A DNA stretch of 63,027 bases from Chara braunii (lineage: Eukaryota; Streptophyta; Charophyceae; Charales; Characeae), in assembly GCA_003427395.1 (NCBI GenBank), contig BFEA01000510.1:283032-346058 (forward strand), read 5' to 3'. This document shows, piece after piece, positions 1-11,999 of the stretch. The translations under genes were made by a program, and so were the position numbers. A model generated the notes under the pieces. The model worked only from the letters and a program-made list of their open reading frames with translations, ran no database searches and had not been told where the DNA came from. The stretch's first letter is position 1. The number at the start of each line of letters is the position of its first letter.

Positions 1-1094
1 AAAAAAAAAAGAGGCAACACATGTACACAAGAAATTCGTTGCATTGTATAGTCATTGTCGTTCCTCAACAAACAAGTGCGAACTCTCATACTTTTCGCAA
101 GTTCAGCAACAACAATCGATTCCTTCACTTTCCAAAACGGAACTGCACACGTGACTCATCTACACATTCTGCAACAACACGTGACCGGATAGGCATTGAT
201 TGCTTCCAAGACACGAAGGATTGCCCTATACACGTGTCATAGCCCGCTTGATAGTGACCGCCAGAACACTACACCACAATGACTATTGCATGGACTGCAA
301 TCCACACGGACGCACATGAATTGAAGTCCGACGGTTCTTCCCATTCATCCCCGAACATTTTATTCTCCTCGCCCTCTCCGGGTGTTCCCCTTCGTTGTGC
401 TCACATGGATACGATAAATGCCACGTCAGTGCACCATCCATTCACAATGTCAAATCTCATCGACCGCCCTCCTCCCCCCCCACCCCACCCCAAATCGCCA
501 TGTCCGCCGCCTTGGCCCACGTCGCCATCCACTTCTCGTAAGACCTACCATCTATTACGAGCGGCTCTCAGGTTGTCGTTTGGACACCACGTCTGCACCG
601 CCCAGTGTAAGTACCCTCTGTCACACAATGTGGAGAATCCAATACCGCGATGTACGAGGTGTTCCTATACACGGCCGCCCCATGCTACATGGCTGCCCCA
701 TGCTCTTCGGTTACGGCCGAAATTAGATACTTCACAGTATCACCAACCATATCCGTGTTTGGTGGGCGCAAGTCGTTGAGAATCACTTCCAACAATTTCT
801 TAATGAACACGGTAACCTCGCAGAGGTCGTCGTTCCCATGGAACCCCACTTCGACTACCAGCCGCATGGCGAGAAGGCCATTCACAAATGCGTAGTACAC
901 GGGTGTGTGGTCGTCAACAACACCACGACCCCATTCCATGCACAGATGGCGCTCGGTCCCTCACTCGTACTTCGCGACCCCGTTCCATACACCGATGACG
1001 CTCGGTCCCTCACTCGTTCTTCGTCTCCTGGAGGAGAACCACCTTCACGTTGATTACCTCTTGGACCACGGTAATGACGTCTGTCATCTTTTTT

Positions 1095-1098
<4 letters not shown>
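1..1098. other. no confident gene; possible tail of the Myb/SANT remnant
   Basis: Mostly unique, C-rich sequence. A minus-strand frame at 685-939 (84 codons) looks mildly protein-like, with a mix of hydrophobic and charged residues. It could be a C-terminal fragment of the Myb/SANT gene further right, but I see no motif. The other frames here are proline- or histidine-rich and look like noise. Confidence 0.3.

Positions 1099-1170
<72 letters not shown>
1099..1170. repeat. (TC)n microsatellite, about 72 bp
   Basis: Uninterrupted TC dinucleotides preceded by a T run. On the minus strand it reads as an Arg-Glu repeat inside an open frame, so long ORFs across it are composition artefacts. Confidence 0.95.
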
Positions 1171-1172
<2 letters not shown>

Positions 1173-1306
1173 TCCTTGAAGAACAGTCCGGCCCCACACT
1201 TTTCCCTGACAGTCACGACACACCTGCCCTCTCGGCAACCCTTTGCGGCATAAGCTCTCTCGTTTGCCATAAAGGAGTGCAGTGGCCGAAGTTGGTTAAA
1301 TAATCG

Positions 1307-2487
1307 CTACTGCCACTGCCCCGCCGCCACTCCGCGCGTTTTGTCTAGGATCATGGGACGGCGACATGGTGGACCGGTGCTCAGCGGCACCACATAGGCC
1401 CACACACCAACACACACACACACACATATAGGTGTGTATATATAGCACGTGGATGACGGGTTTGTATCCACCCCGCTGTCTGCATCCGCAGCAGACCTAG
1501 CAGACCGGCGGGCAAGAATGCGAACAAGCACCTCAAGGACACTGTTCTCTCCCCGCATCGCTTCAGCCACATCACCAATCTTCGCCACAATCGCAGTCCC
1601 GGCATCCGATGTCGCCTTTGCCAATGTAGGAGCGTCCTTGTCAAGGCTATCAAAGTAGGATCCTATGGACTCCTCCATCGTCCTCCCCAAAGTCGAACCC
1701 CCCGTACCTGCCTCGTCCATCCTAGCTTTCCCTGAGGAGGTTCTCCGCATCTTTGCTGCACCCTATGACTCCTCCGTTGCTCTCGTCTCATATCCATTTT
1801 TTACAGACCCACTTCTCCCCGAAGCTGGAATTCCTCGTCCTGGCCCGAGCAGGTCCTCCGACCCCAATGTCTTGTGGTACGTCATGGACAGTCTATTCAG
1901 TGACCACTGCATGGCATTCCACAATGGTTTCTCGAAGGCGAGTGACACGTGCAACTCCTTCCACTTCTCCAGGTCTGTATCCCATTACGATGGCAACCCC
2001 GACACATTCTCATTTGTGAAGGATGAGCTTCGCCTTTAACAACATGTACGTCCACTTCTTACGACAATCCTCCGCTGTTTTGTGGTGGTAACCGCCGGAT
2101 TTCATGCGATCGGCCACCAATACATACCGCTCCTTCCTTTTCATGAATCGATGTTGTCCGTTGACGTCAGCCATGAGCACGCCACCCTCTCCTATAATCT
2201 TCGCCAACCATATCCTCTCCTCCAATGTTCACGGTATGTTTTATTTTTATTTTTTGACGGTCCGTCGTTCCACCCATTTTTGTATCCACGTCCGCCGTCG
2301 TCCGCCCATTCAAGTTACCACCTTTGCCGGTTTCAAGTCCACCATTTCCATCAACATTATCGTTGTCCACATCATCGACATCTCCATTAATGTTATCATC
2401 TTCCATATCCTCGCAGGCGTGACTGTCTTCACCATTTGCGGCATCGCCGTCCAACCCTAACGACATTAAAGTCCTGCAATGCGACAA
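1307..2487 (-). pseudogene. Myb/SANT-like DNA-binding protein remnant
   Basis: Pieces read in order on the minus strand: an acidic Asp/Asn/Gly-rich leader (2487-2230), a compact helical domain (2225-2010), a linker (1954-1763) and an Ala/Glu-rich helical tail (1750-1307). The middle piece has the pattern of a trihelix or Myb/SANT-like fold: an early Trp (RIWLAKI), then GQHRFMKRKERY, then AEDCRKKW closing the third helix. The frame slips by one base near 2225 and again near 2000, and a TAG lies at 1763-1765, so this copy is dead. Such domains are common as host-like regulators and as the DNA-binding partner of PIF/Harbinger transposases. No Harbinger nuclease is visible nearby, so which of these it was remains open. 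Confidence 0.6.
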
Positions 2488-2669
2488 GGCAGATCAATCT
2501 GCATTGTGCTCCCCCTATCCAATGTCCGCTGCATGAGAAACATGTGAGCAACAATGCCAAATCCACCACCTGCCGGCAAGGTCTGTGCTTGCCACCGACT
2601 CGCGTGCTGTAAGGAGTCTGCCCATATAACCTGCTCCTACAGGCATACTAGCCGTAGGTGGGCGAATGT

Positions 2670-4440
2670 CGGACCGAAGACGTTGCCCCACTGCGTTGTC
2701 GAGCGCATCGGTCCGGCACCGCAGAAGCGGGGCGGGACCCTCCCGGCCACGTCACGCAGGAGTTGGTCCATTCCTCATCGCGAATACACATGGAGCTTCC
2801 GCAAGCCACTCTGGCTGAGTGCGCCAACCATACCTCTCGCGAGCCCCTACGACAGGATAGGGCCTAGTACGCGAGGCACGACTTACCTCCACCTTACGGG
2901 AGCTGTCACCTCCCTTCGGTGGGCGTATCCCCGCCGAGCTACTAGTCCACAGTACGAAAGCTAATCAGCTGCAATCGCAAAGGTGGACCAGCCGAGGGCG
3001 TCTCTCGTTCATTGTAGCATAGGGGGTACGCGCGGTTGTACGCCTTTATCGGACCCGCACGAGACTCGGAACCGACGCCTTGGGGGGCTGAGGTCCCAAG
3101 CGTGACCCGTCGTCGGTCGACTAGGACGCTTCCCACATACCACGCGCACACCACTCTAAGGACATAAAAATTAAAACACACACACACACACACACAAAAA
3201 CGACACAAACAAAACAACACACGCAATCCTAACCCTTTCAGTAGCCATCTCATAACTTTGTGATGCAGAAATCTAATATGCGACGAGCGCGAGACTTAGT
3301 ATAAAACCGCGCGGACGCAGGGCCTTCCCATATCGACTAGCAATACATGAATATGCAAGCAGTCGCAATGATGGCGTACTATGTAGTGCCCATAACCAAG
3401 CTGTCCCTCGTGGATCCGCGTACCGCTTATGACACTCAAGTGTCAAACTCAAAGTATTGTGAAGGTCACCCCCTTCACGATGTACGATCGAAGGAACAAC
3501 CGTGCTGCCTCCGCAGCACCTCCGGCCTTTAGGCTGAGTGTCCCGGTGGGCAGGGCAAATAGGCTCTGTGCGGGGGGTGATCCCTTCCATGTAGAGTCTA
3601 GGACCTGGGATGTTCTGGACAAGGACCTCGAATCCTGGTCCAGGACCAACGCCCAACTAAGAAATCTTTAAAAAACATACAATAATAAAAGGGGAATAAG
3701 TATATGACGATCAATGCTCATAATCACAGTGAGACTCCTCACAACCATATATGTGTAGGTGATCGCAGACAATCAAATCAAAAGCCCAAACCACAGAACA
3801 TACCTACAATCATATCAAAGAGTCAACCAAAAGTCCACACACTACACGAAGTCAACTTCGATCATTCTCTATACTCATACCTCTCGCTTTAGCCATGCAA
3901 GTCCAAGTCTTTGTCCAACCTTCCATAATTAAATACGCAGTACCTTTGTTAAATGACCATTTAATAAAAGTCTGGGTGCAAACCTTAATAAAACAATAGA
4001 AACCACTGGGGCTAAAGCCTTTTAGGTTGAGTATTGAGGATGAATCAGGGTTGAGTCGTAGACTGACGAACCGACAACGGACCTCTTATTAGTGTTAACA
4101 GACGATGATCCTTATTTGATCAAGCTGAAACTAATCAAAATCCTGAATCGAACGATCAAGAATACCTGTAACACAAGACAAACCAATCCCCAAGCTAATT
4201 CTATAAGTCCATGGAGAATAATCTCCATATCACGATCTCACTCAAACCTTGTTTTTAATTAACGAAGTCTAAATTTATCCCAAAGCAGGTACATAACAAA
4301 GAGGTAGATTCTGGTCGGATCTCCTCTGTATAGAGTGAATCCCCAGAATCGTCATCTGTTAAAATACAACCTATCTCCTTTAAACTAAGAAAATTTCGGC
4401 AGCGCTTCCCGTAGGAAAAATATCTTCCCAGAATTTATAA
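2670..4440 (-). mobile_element. dispersed repeat R1, copy 1 (LTR-element leader-like)
   Basis: The reverse complement aligns by eye with 26255-28230 along nearly its whole length, with indels. Shared landmarks are a PBS-like block (here 4337-4354), a paired motif around GCGGACGCAGGGC, a short CA/TG tract (about 3174-3196 here) and two nested hairpins (about 2838-2923). No protein is encoded. It looks like the 5' untranslated leader of a retroelement, or a non-autonomous derivative. Confidence 0.65.
3174..3196. repeat. (CA)n microsatellite inside R1
   Basis: A short CA run. The matching place in R1 copy 2 (about 27581-27606) has a GT-rich run in the expected reverse-complement position, so the tract is an ancestral part of the repeat. 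Confidence 0.8.
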
Positions 4441-4935
4441 TAACTCAAATAAGAAAACAAAAACAATTTCTAATTTTGGAAAGTTAAATTTTTTCAAACT
4501 CCCCGAATTAATAAAAATTTGGGCAACACTCCCTTTAGAAAAAAAAACTTTTCAGATGTTTACTAAGTCAAATTGAAATCAGAACCAAGAACTGAGTTCA
4601 AATAAGACAAAATTTAACTAACTCCTTAGATTTGTAGAAATTTTGGCAGCACTCCCTTTGAAAAAGTGTTATTCCAAGATTATATAAAGCTAAGTTCAGA
4701 ATGTAATATAACTTTGACTTCTCAAAGTTCAATTTTGTCTAACTCTCTAAATTAGCAAAAAATTGGGAAACACTCCCCTCAGAAAATTAGACTTTCCATA
4801 TTTTTACTAAGCCATATATAACAACTAGACAACAAAACTTTGACAAATCAAAATTTAATCAACTCCTTGGTTATGTAGAAATTTCGGCAGCACTTCTCGT
4901 AGAGAAAGTGACTTAAGAAGATTTATACAAGGCCA
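4381..4935. repeat. five tandem units of about 122 bp
   Basis: Five diverged copies of a block containing an AAATTTTGGCAGCACTCCCT-like core start near 4391, 4515, 4637, 4757 and 4879, a steady spacing of 120-124 bp. The first unit also matches the segment just before the PBS-like site of R1 copy 2 (26260-26300), so the array amplified sequence at the LTR side of that element. Confidence 0.75.
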
Positions 4936-5184
4936 AGTATAATAAATGATCCCAGAAAATGCAGAAATTTAAACTAAGTCCAATGAATCTAGCACGTGAC
5001 GAACAACTAAAGCAACTACCTATCAACTTAAACTCAGACTAAGTAGTGATCTCACTCATCCACATGCAGGCCAAACCACAAAGGTAAATACTCTCACCAA
5101 CCCCAAGTCAACCTGGCCAAACAATAGTTCATAGTCTCTCACTAATTTGTCCCTTATACCCAACTTACTTAAGGCTTACAGCTA

Positions 5185-5900
5185 GATCACCCAATCTTAT
5201 GGGAACCTGTTTAGCTCATTCATATAATATATATAGAGGCATGACACTACAACTTTTCTCTTCTTTGAGCACATAACTAAGTTAGCCAGCCTAGTCGCCC
5301 TGGACTATTTAAGTATCCAAGTTATATATAATTGTCTGCATTTTGTCTTTTAAGGTAACATATGACTGAACCAATCATCTTAGATCAAGGTTCAACCTGT
5401 CCCTTCTTACCACAATTTTATTCTTAATTCATACTTTCTTCAGTTAAATGATATGATATAGTCAGACCATCCAATCTTATGAAAAAATGTATGACTAGCC
5501 TGCTTATAAATAAAGTAGTATAAGATATAAACAAATTTAACCTTTTGGCTCCAGCATGTGCGCAACTCCAGACCAGACCACCCAATCTTATGGGAACCTG
5601 TTCAGTCCTTTGCCTGAATTTCTCCCTCAAAATAAAACAAGAGAGAGTCAGGGTCATCCAATCTTATGGAACATGCCCAACTCTCCTTTAGAACTAGTAA
5701 AAAAAAAAAAAAAAAAAAAAAAGCAAGACAACCAAACCATCCAATCGTATGAAAAAATGCTTGGTTCCTAAAAATCAAGCACAAATAGCCCTCACAAAGT
5801 AAAGCAACCAGACCACCCAATCTTATGGGAACCTGTCTGGTCTTTCAGGCAATCGAAAATAAACACAGCATTGGGTCCTCCAATTTTATGGAGACTCTCC
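5185..5900. repeat. irregular minisatellite around CCAATCTTATGG
   Basis: A short core close to CCAATCTTATGG recurs about seven times (near 5190, 5468, 5580, 5658, 5740, 5817 and 5878), often preceded by a CAGACCA-like block and followed by GAACCTGT. Spacing is uneven (about 60-280 bp). A 23-base A run sits at about 5700-5722. Confidence 0.65.
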
Positions 5901-8900
5901 CAGCCTTTGATAGACCCAGTCAAACTCAAGCAAAACTACCTTCCTCCCATCCTTCCCCCAGATGCAATCCCACAATCTGCTTTCAGTCAGACAACAAAAC
6001 TGAAACTGACATTACCCATACATTCCTTTATTTACGTCTGCTTTAAATCGTGAAAGTCAAACTCAAAGTCAAAGTAAGGGTGCACACGATATATGCAGTC
6101 AAAACATAACAAGGAATACAGATAATGGGTTATAGTTGGGTTTATAGAAGGAGATGAAAGGTTACCTCTCAGTTCCCTGCCTCCAGAACTCCTCCTGAGT
6201 TCCGATAGAGTTTCCGCAATCAGTGGGCTGACTCCCCACAGAGTCCTATTGCGGTCCTACGGGTTGCAATTCCGCCTGTCACCTTCCTCTCGGAACATGA
6301 TTAGACTTAGATTAAGAAGAGCAAAAGGAGGGGTTTGAGACTCTCGAGATACAGGAGTGAGACTGACTCAACTCGCAAGAGAGGGCCTTGGTACCTTCAT
6401 TCGCCTGAGAGCCCCGCAATGATGGTCAGAAATGCGCAACTACTTGGTCCAACCGAAATCAAACTGTCAACTGTTAACTCTTTGGCGACTCTCCAATTCA
6501 CAGCAATGACCCCACCCGCCAGCCAAATCACTATCTCCAGTCACACTTCCCCATGTCTGGCTAAGACCCCACAACACAGCCTAGAGCGACCACTTCTAAA
6601 TAGAGCGTGTCCCCAACCCTGTGCTCTTGTTCAAATTCTAGTACTACGGAGCGAGCGCAACACATACAACAGTTGCACTGAACAACCAGTTCCGCAACAA
6701 AGTTTAATGTAAACTCAGCAAGGTCCTAACTCCTTATAGCAGCCTTGCACGTGCAGCATACGGCAGCACATGGTGCAATCGACAAAGCCCAACAGTGTAC
6801 TCGGCAGCTCAGCAAAGTGCAATGCAAGTGTACTGTCCATACACAGTGAAGCACAATCTACTCTGTAATAGCTTGGTCTGCCAATAGCAAACAAAACAGG
6901 CTCAGAGTCCCGTGCCTTACTTGGCACTCAATGCCCAAGCCGCTACCACACAGTCGCCTGCAGCCTACAATTCGGTAGTGTATCCTGTTGGCGTCGTCAG
7001 CAACCACTGCAGTGCCTGAAGAGACCAACGTTGTAGACCATCGCCAAGATTGGGTACAAGTTTCCTTAACTCGTGTTCGTACTGGAAATTGGGATCAGAT
7101 GTCCGTTAGAGGTTCAATTAGTTCACAGTTAGATAGTTTGTATTCATATCGGAAGTCAGGATGATATGGGCCTTTGCTCTGTAGTTTCGCACAAGAGTTA
7201 CGTTCTCACTGAGTTCGTTTACGAACACTTAAGTCATCCCACTGACAGAAGCACCACCCATGCCGTAGTTCATCACTTCTCACTGTAGATCGTGGTCTGT
7301 GGTCGAAACAAAATCGCACCCTGCTGTTTCATTCCGCCTCTTGCAGGTAAACGTCCACTACCCCTCCACCTCTCTAACTTGTCCCTTTCTTCCTTCTCGT
7401 CCTTGTTCCACTCCTCCGTCCCTTCTCCCAATCTCGTTCATTCTTCTGCAACCCCTCACTCCTACTTCCCTGAATACAGCTAGTTGCTCGTCATGCCAAC
7501 CAAATCAGAATTTGGAGGAACAATGGTAACGAGCGGGAAGAGCACCGAGGGGAGGGACAATAATTGGGACGAGCAACAGTCATGGACGACCAATGGTCCG
7601 GAATGGTCCGTGGGTGAAAGGAAGAGCTACAATTGGCTAACTTCGCCTACAAAACGTGAATGAATCTTTTAGTAAAATACGTGCGGATACATCCCTACAT
7701 TTCAGATATCTCTCCGTAAGAGTTACGCAGCCCCAAACTACAATAACACAAAAACTAACATTCTCTTGCCAAAACTAACACCATCATCAAATTCACAGTA
7801 GACTAAAACCCCTATCCTGTAACTTTTGATCTCAGCAGAACTGAATGAGATGACCAATCCTTCCTTCGCCATGTCTATGCTTTCGACATTTCCATCACAG
7901 CCGCATTCCCTAACGGCTTGTCTCCCGCTTACTTTCACCTCATTCTGACTATAGATTCGGGTTCGCTCACCGTTAAAAACCCCAGAATGCATTTTAAATC
8001 GCAAAAAAAATGGTCAGAAAATGATCGAGTTATTTCAGTTTCACTCTCCCTCTTCGTCGCTTTCCACCATCTTCGCGCAACCTTTTCTCCACTAACTTCC
8101 CTCTATACTGATTTTCTCGCCGTTCTAACCTTACCAATACGCTCGTAATGTTCTGAAACCCCCGTTTAGTATCTCTCCTCGCCCGTTTTCGCCATTAAAC
8201 AGGAGAGTTAACTGTTTTTCGCTTATCTACCACCATCTCCGTCCTTGTCGCGCGTGCATCCGACGCGAGGTGGCATCCCGATTCATCCTCCTCTCAGCTT
8301 TCCCTTCACTACCTCCATACTCTTTCGCTCCCTGGCGCTCCGTTCTCCCATTTGCCAGCCTCTTAGCGGATGCCAGCCTACACACTACTTAGACCGTCCG
8401 GGCGTTAATCTCCACAGACAATAGGCCGGTCATTATGAAGCGGAATCCCGCTAAGGAGTGTATAGTACTTACTTGATGGATCGACCAGCCCCGACCTCAT
8501 GGCACAGCAGCGCACAACTCCGATGCTGCAGCCAGTGGGGGGGGCACAGGCCTATGTGAGCTAAGCGTAGCGGGCCTCAATTCCGATCTTAGTGGTAGTA
8601 GTAAATATCCGAGTGAGGACTTCGAAGCCCGGGGTGGAGAGGGGTTTCACGTGAACGTCCGCTGCAGCCTGTATTGCCGTGGCCTTCCCGACAATGCCCT
8701 GGGCCACCTGTGCCCTGTCGGGTCCCAACGGGCATGTTCAGACCTTTCGCAATAGATGGTGGAGGTGAACTGTATACCCGCAATGATCACCGCCACCCTC
8801 GGGCTGCCTCGCCCGAAATGTTCTCTAATCCCTTTTCCTTCTAGGCTATCAACGCTCTGCAGATGTGAAGCGGAAGAAGCCATGATTACGGACCACATCC

Positions 8901-9059
8901 CTTCTACACATGTTGACCACTTCAATCCAATTATGGGCATGATAGAGGAATTTCCCGAGCATCCCGAACACACACGAACCCGTAGGTCAACCAAGGGAGG
9001 CGCGCATTCAAGGTCTTCGACCGCTATGGCGTCGCCTTTGAGTCAAGGAACGCCGACGC
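5901..9059. other. no recognisable gene
   Basis: Unique-looking, moderately AT-rich sequence with short unrelated open frames on both strands (for example 6335-6712 plus and 7738-8004 minus). None has a motif or coding-like composition that I would defend. No tRNA, promoter or repeat stands out. Confidence 0.4.
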
Positions 9060-9696
9060 ATAAAAATAATAGTAATATGACAATAACTAAATGAAATATT
9101 TAGAACTTTTAATCGTCAGAATACGACGAACGAGGAAAAGGGAACTGCTAATACCGTTCTGACGCCGCCGACGATAAAACCAACGGGGGATAGCGTCGCC
9201 GGACCCTCAACCTCGTGGTTCCTTCGCGCCGCTTTGATATCCGCGCGTCGTTGTCGCTCAGTCTCAATCCCTGAATCTCTTTGAAGGAAGTCTGACGCCG
9301 TAACCAAATAGGGCTATAGGCCCAAGCCTGGGTCGCGCAGACCTACCGAAACATTTTCAGAACCACATTGTTGTCGACGTCGCCCTCCGCACGTACGCAC
9401 AAGTCATAGGCAAGTGCATCAATCAACGAGATATAATCTCTTCAGTCCTAGTTTAATCAAAACAAAAAGACATGGCCAAAGATCACACCAACTCTTCAGT
9501 CATCAACAAATAAAAAGATCACGCACGCCTTAAGTCTGCGCGCTCAAACACTCTATACTCTAGTTGACCATTTAGTCAACGTGAATCAAAGACACAACCG
9601 TGCTTCGCACGGTGTACTTAAACTTTAAACCAAACTTATTATCTGTTGCTTGTAAAAAACAGGGCGGATACCCTTGTAAAGGTATTCGCACCGACA
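9060..9696 (-). mobile_element. LTR-like repeat, copy A (probably solo)
   Basis: The reverse complement aligns with 23592-24330. Both start with TGTCGGTG followed by a palindromic block (GAATACC, a short spacer, GGGTATCC) and share blocks around GGTCAACTAGAGT, GTGCGGAGGGCGAC, CAGGCTTGGGCCTATAG and CTATCCCCC. The TG start and the two isolated opposite-orientation copies suggest solo LTRs. The far boundary is approximate, because similarity fades near 9060. Confidence 0.6.
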
Positions 9697-10354
9697 ACAT
9701 TTGCATGGGACAACAAAGACGGGAGGAGAGCTGCTGGGACATGAATCGGTGCACCTCGCCCCCTTTTGTACAATTGTCTTGTAAAGGGCCGAAGCCTTGA
9801 CAATGATAGACATGAGTACGGACTGACTGCCTGGAGGCATCTCAATAATGTAGACAATTTGAATTCCACGAAGCTAACTTGAACCCCGTTTACTTGTACC
9901 ATTGTTTTTGCATATGTATATAGAGTTTTATCCTAAAACCCAACACTCTCAAAATGGTTATCACGAATATAAGATTGACTTGATCATAGCATTTTCATGA
10001 TCAATCATGAGAACCGAGATATCCGGATCCTGTGCATTCATGATTTCCAAAGCTTTTATGGTCATTACCATGCTTTCAAAAATAACCCGACCATCGACGA
10101 TGACCCTCAGCTAGGTAGTATATCACCTAACCTCTATTTTCCAACTGCCCTTCTGTCAGTATTCCATTGTATAGTTGTACCAAGTCCTTTTCCAAAACCT
10201 CCCAACAGGTCTAAAAGAACTCCAGGATTAGACCATCATCGCATGACACTTTTCCTTTTGCCATGATTTTGATTGTTGCCCTAAGTTTGCTTGACACAAT
10301 AGGTTTATTCATACCCCATTTTCCTTTCTCTGAAATTATAACATCAAGAGTATC
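9697..10354. other. no recognisable gene
   Basis: Only short frames are seen (such as 9997-10266 plus), without motifs. The segment separates the LTR-like repeat from the minus-strand remnant at 10.4-11.2 kb. Confidence 0.35.
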
Positions 10355-11200
10355 TCAAAAGGTGCTTACTTTGGCGAGTTCTCTTGCCCACTTCCATTGA
10401 GTTTTTTGAGTTGTCAGGATGTTCCTAAAAATGTATGCAACGTACGCACATAGGTCTTCGTTTGATTGCATGATTTCCAAACCCAAAACATATGGATGTT
10501 GCAGTTCATGCATCGCAGTCATTCTGTTGTTTGGCAACAACTTCTTGAAGCATTCCTTGATCGTTATGTCTCTAGTCATAGCCCCTTTATCTTTTAGTAT
10601 CAGTTCTCATCTTGCTTGTTTTGCACCTGTTGTTGCGCCCACTTATTCAACCTAATATTTATCTTCTTCATCCAAGCGTATTTATATATAAGATATCCCT
10701 CCATTCTTACTTTCGCCACCTCCTCTCTCTCCTCGAGGCTTCTATCTTCTGTTGCAACATAGGGTTGTGATTCATAGAGGATATGGATCAATGGTTCACG
10801 GGATAGAGCCCCAGGCTCCTGCTCAGAATCCGCCAGTAGCGCTTGATTCACTGTTTCATAGGCACTTGAGTCTCACTATCTGCACTGCACAGGGTGCACC
10901 ATACCACTTGCTTCTTCTGTTGGGGCGTGTGAGCGGTCTATCGTTCAGATAAGAATCTTCTCAATTCTCATTTGTCTCGATCTCCATTGCGGTACTTGTT
11001 TCAACTCTAGATGTCCGACCCATATGTTGGTCCCTCGCTGCATTCCCAATTCCTCGTTGAAAAACTACAGTACCATCCCCTTGTTGTGGCCGCCAATTAT
11101 GACTAATCGAAGCACCCTCCTCACCTGTCAGTGTTTCATTTGCTCTGAGACAACCCTCTGTCTCGGTGCGGAACCACCATTTCAATTTGTTGCACCACAA
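10355..11200 (-). pseudogene. unrecognised broken coding remnant
   Basis: Three minus-strand segments (about 11200-10961, 10851-10600 and 10579-10355) have protein-like composition: Lys/Glu-rich amphipathic stretches, KECFKKLLPNNRMTAMHELQ, and a hydrophobic segment near CAYVAYIFRNIL. They are separated by stops and frame changes. I do not recognise the family. The runs of charged helices would fit a transposon- or host-derived helical protein, but nothing here is diagnostic. Confidence 0.3.
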
Positions 11201-11999
11201 CAGATTTCTACATACGAATTGAACTTAATGTGGTTCACCGTCATCGAGTTTTATATGATGAGTCACGTCAAATCGTTCTTCGACTGCCCTTTCTAGGACA
11301 AACTTAAAAGTTCATTAACTTGGGACACGTTGTCGTGACCTGCAGATCCTGAAACAAGTCTCGAACCTTGATAGATTGTATATGGAAGAAATATGCACGA
11401 TAGAGAAATCTGGAGGGAAGAGAGATAGAAAGGATAAAGGAGTAAGGAAAGGTCACCTATACCTAGGGCCATGGAGGATGCCCTGGGCCGCTGGAATCAC
11501 TGAGCCAAGAATAGATCACTAGAATAACAAGTAACAAAGGGCAGTGAGAAAATAGTAGAGGCGACCCTCCTTCTCAGAAGAAGAAGGATCACCAGGAAAA
11601 ACAATACCCTATGTTGAGCGCCGCAGGATGAAAAGGGGCCAACAACGTCAAGGGAATAGTGTTGGGACACCGACACATGAGAACGTAGCGTGAGACCAAG
11701 GATGCCACCTGAATTTGGCTTGAGAAGGGCCGAAGGGTCATGAGCCAAGCAAGAATGGTGCGTCGGACCACAAGGGAATGACGGACCATAAGAAAAATAG
11801 CCTTGACGGCCACAAAACACTAGAAAAGAAGAACCCTATCATAAGGGTTGCCCGCGACAAACGACAGAAGCCACAAGAGTGACAGGACCGGCGGCTGGAA
11901 AGACCGACGCGCCTGGGACGTGAAAAAAGACAAGGAAACATAGCCTCCATGAGGCAGGAAACACCAAGAGTGACCGGGACACCATGAGGAAAGGTGTCA
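11201..11999. other. no recognisable gene
   Basis: Purine-rich sequence. The minus-strand frames at 11497-11820 and 11738-12124 are rich in Cys, Phe and Ser in the way a reversed purine-rich strand would be, so I treat them as noise. Confidence 0.35.

Noticed and set aside
882-1303. Arg-Glu and Ser-Leu repeat frames
   Set aside because: Direct translation of the TC microsatellite.
2670-3660. rRNA-like conserved structured sequence
   Set aside because: Conserved between copies and structured, but no rRNA landmark sequence is recognisable; the dispersed repeat explanation fits.
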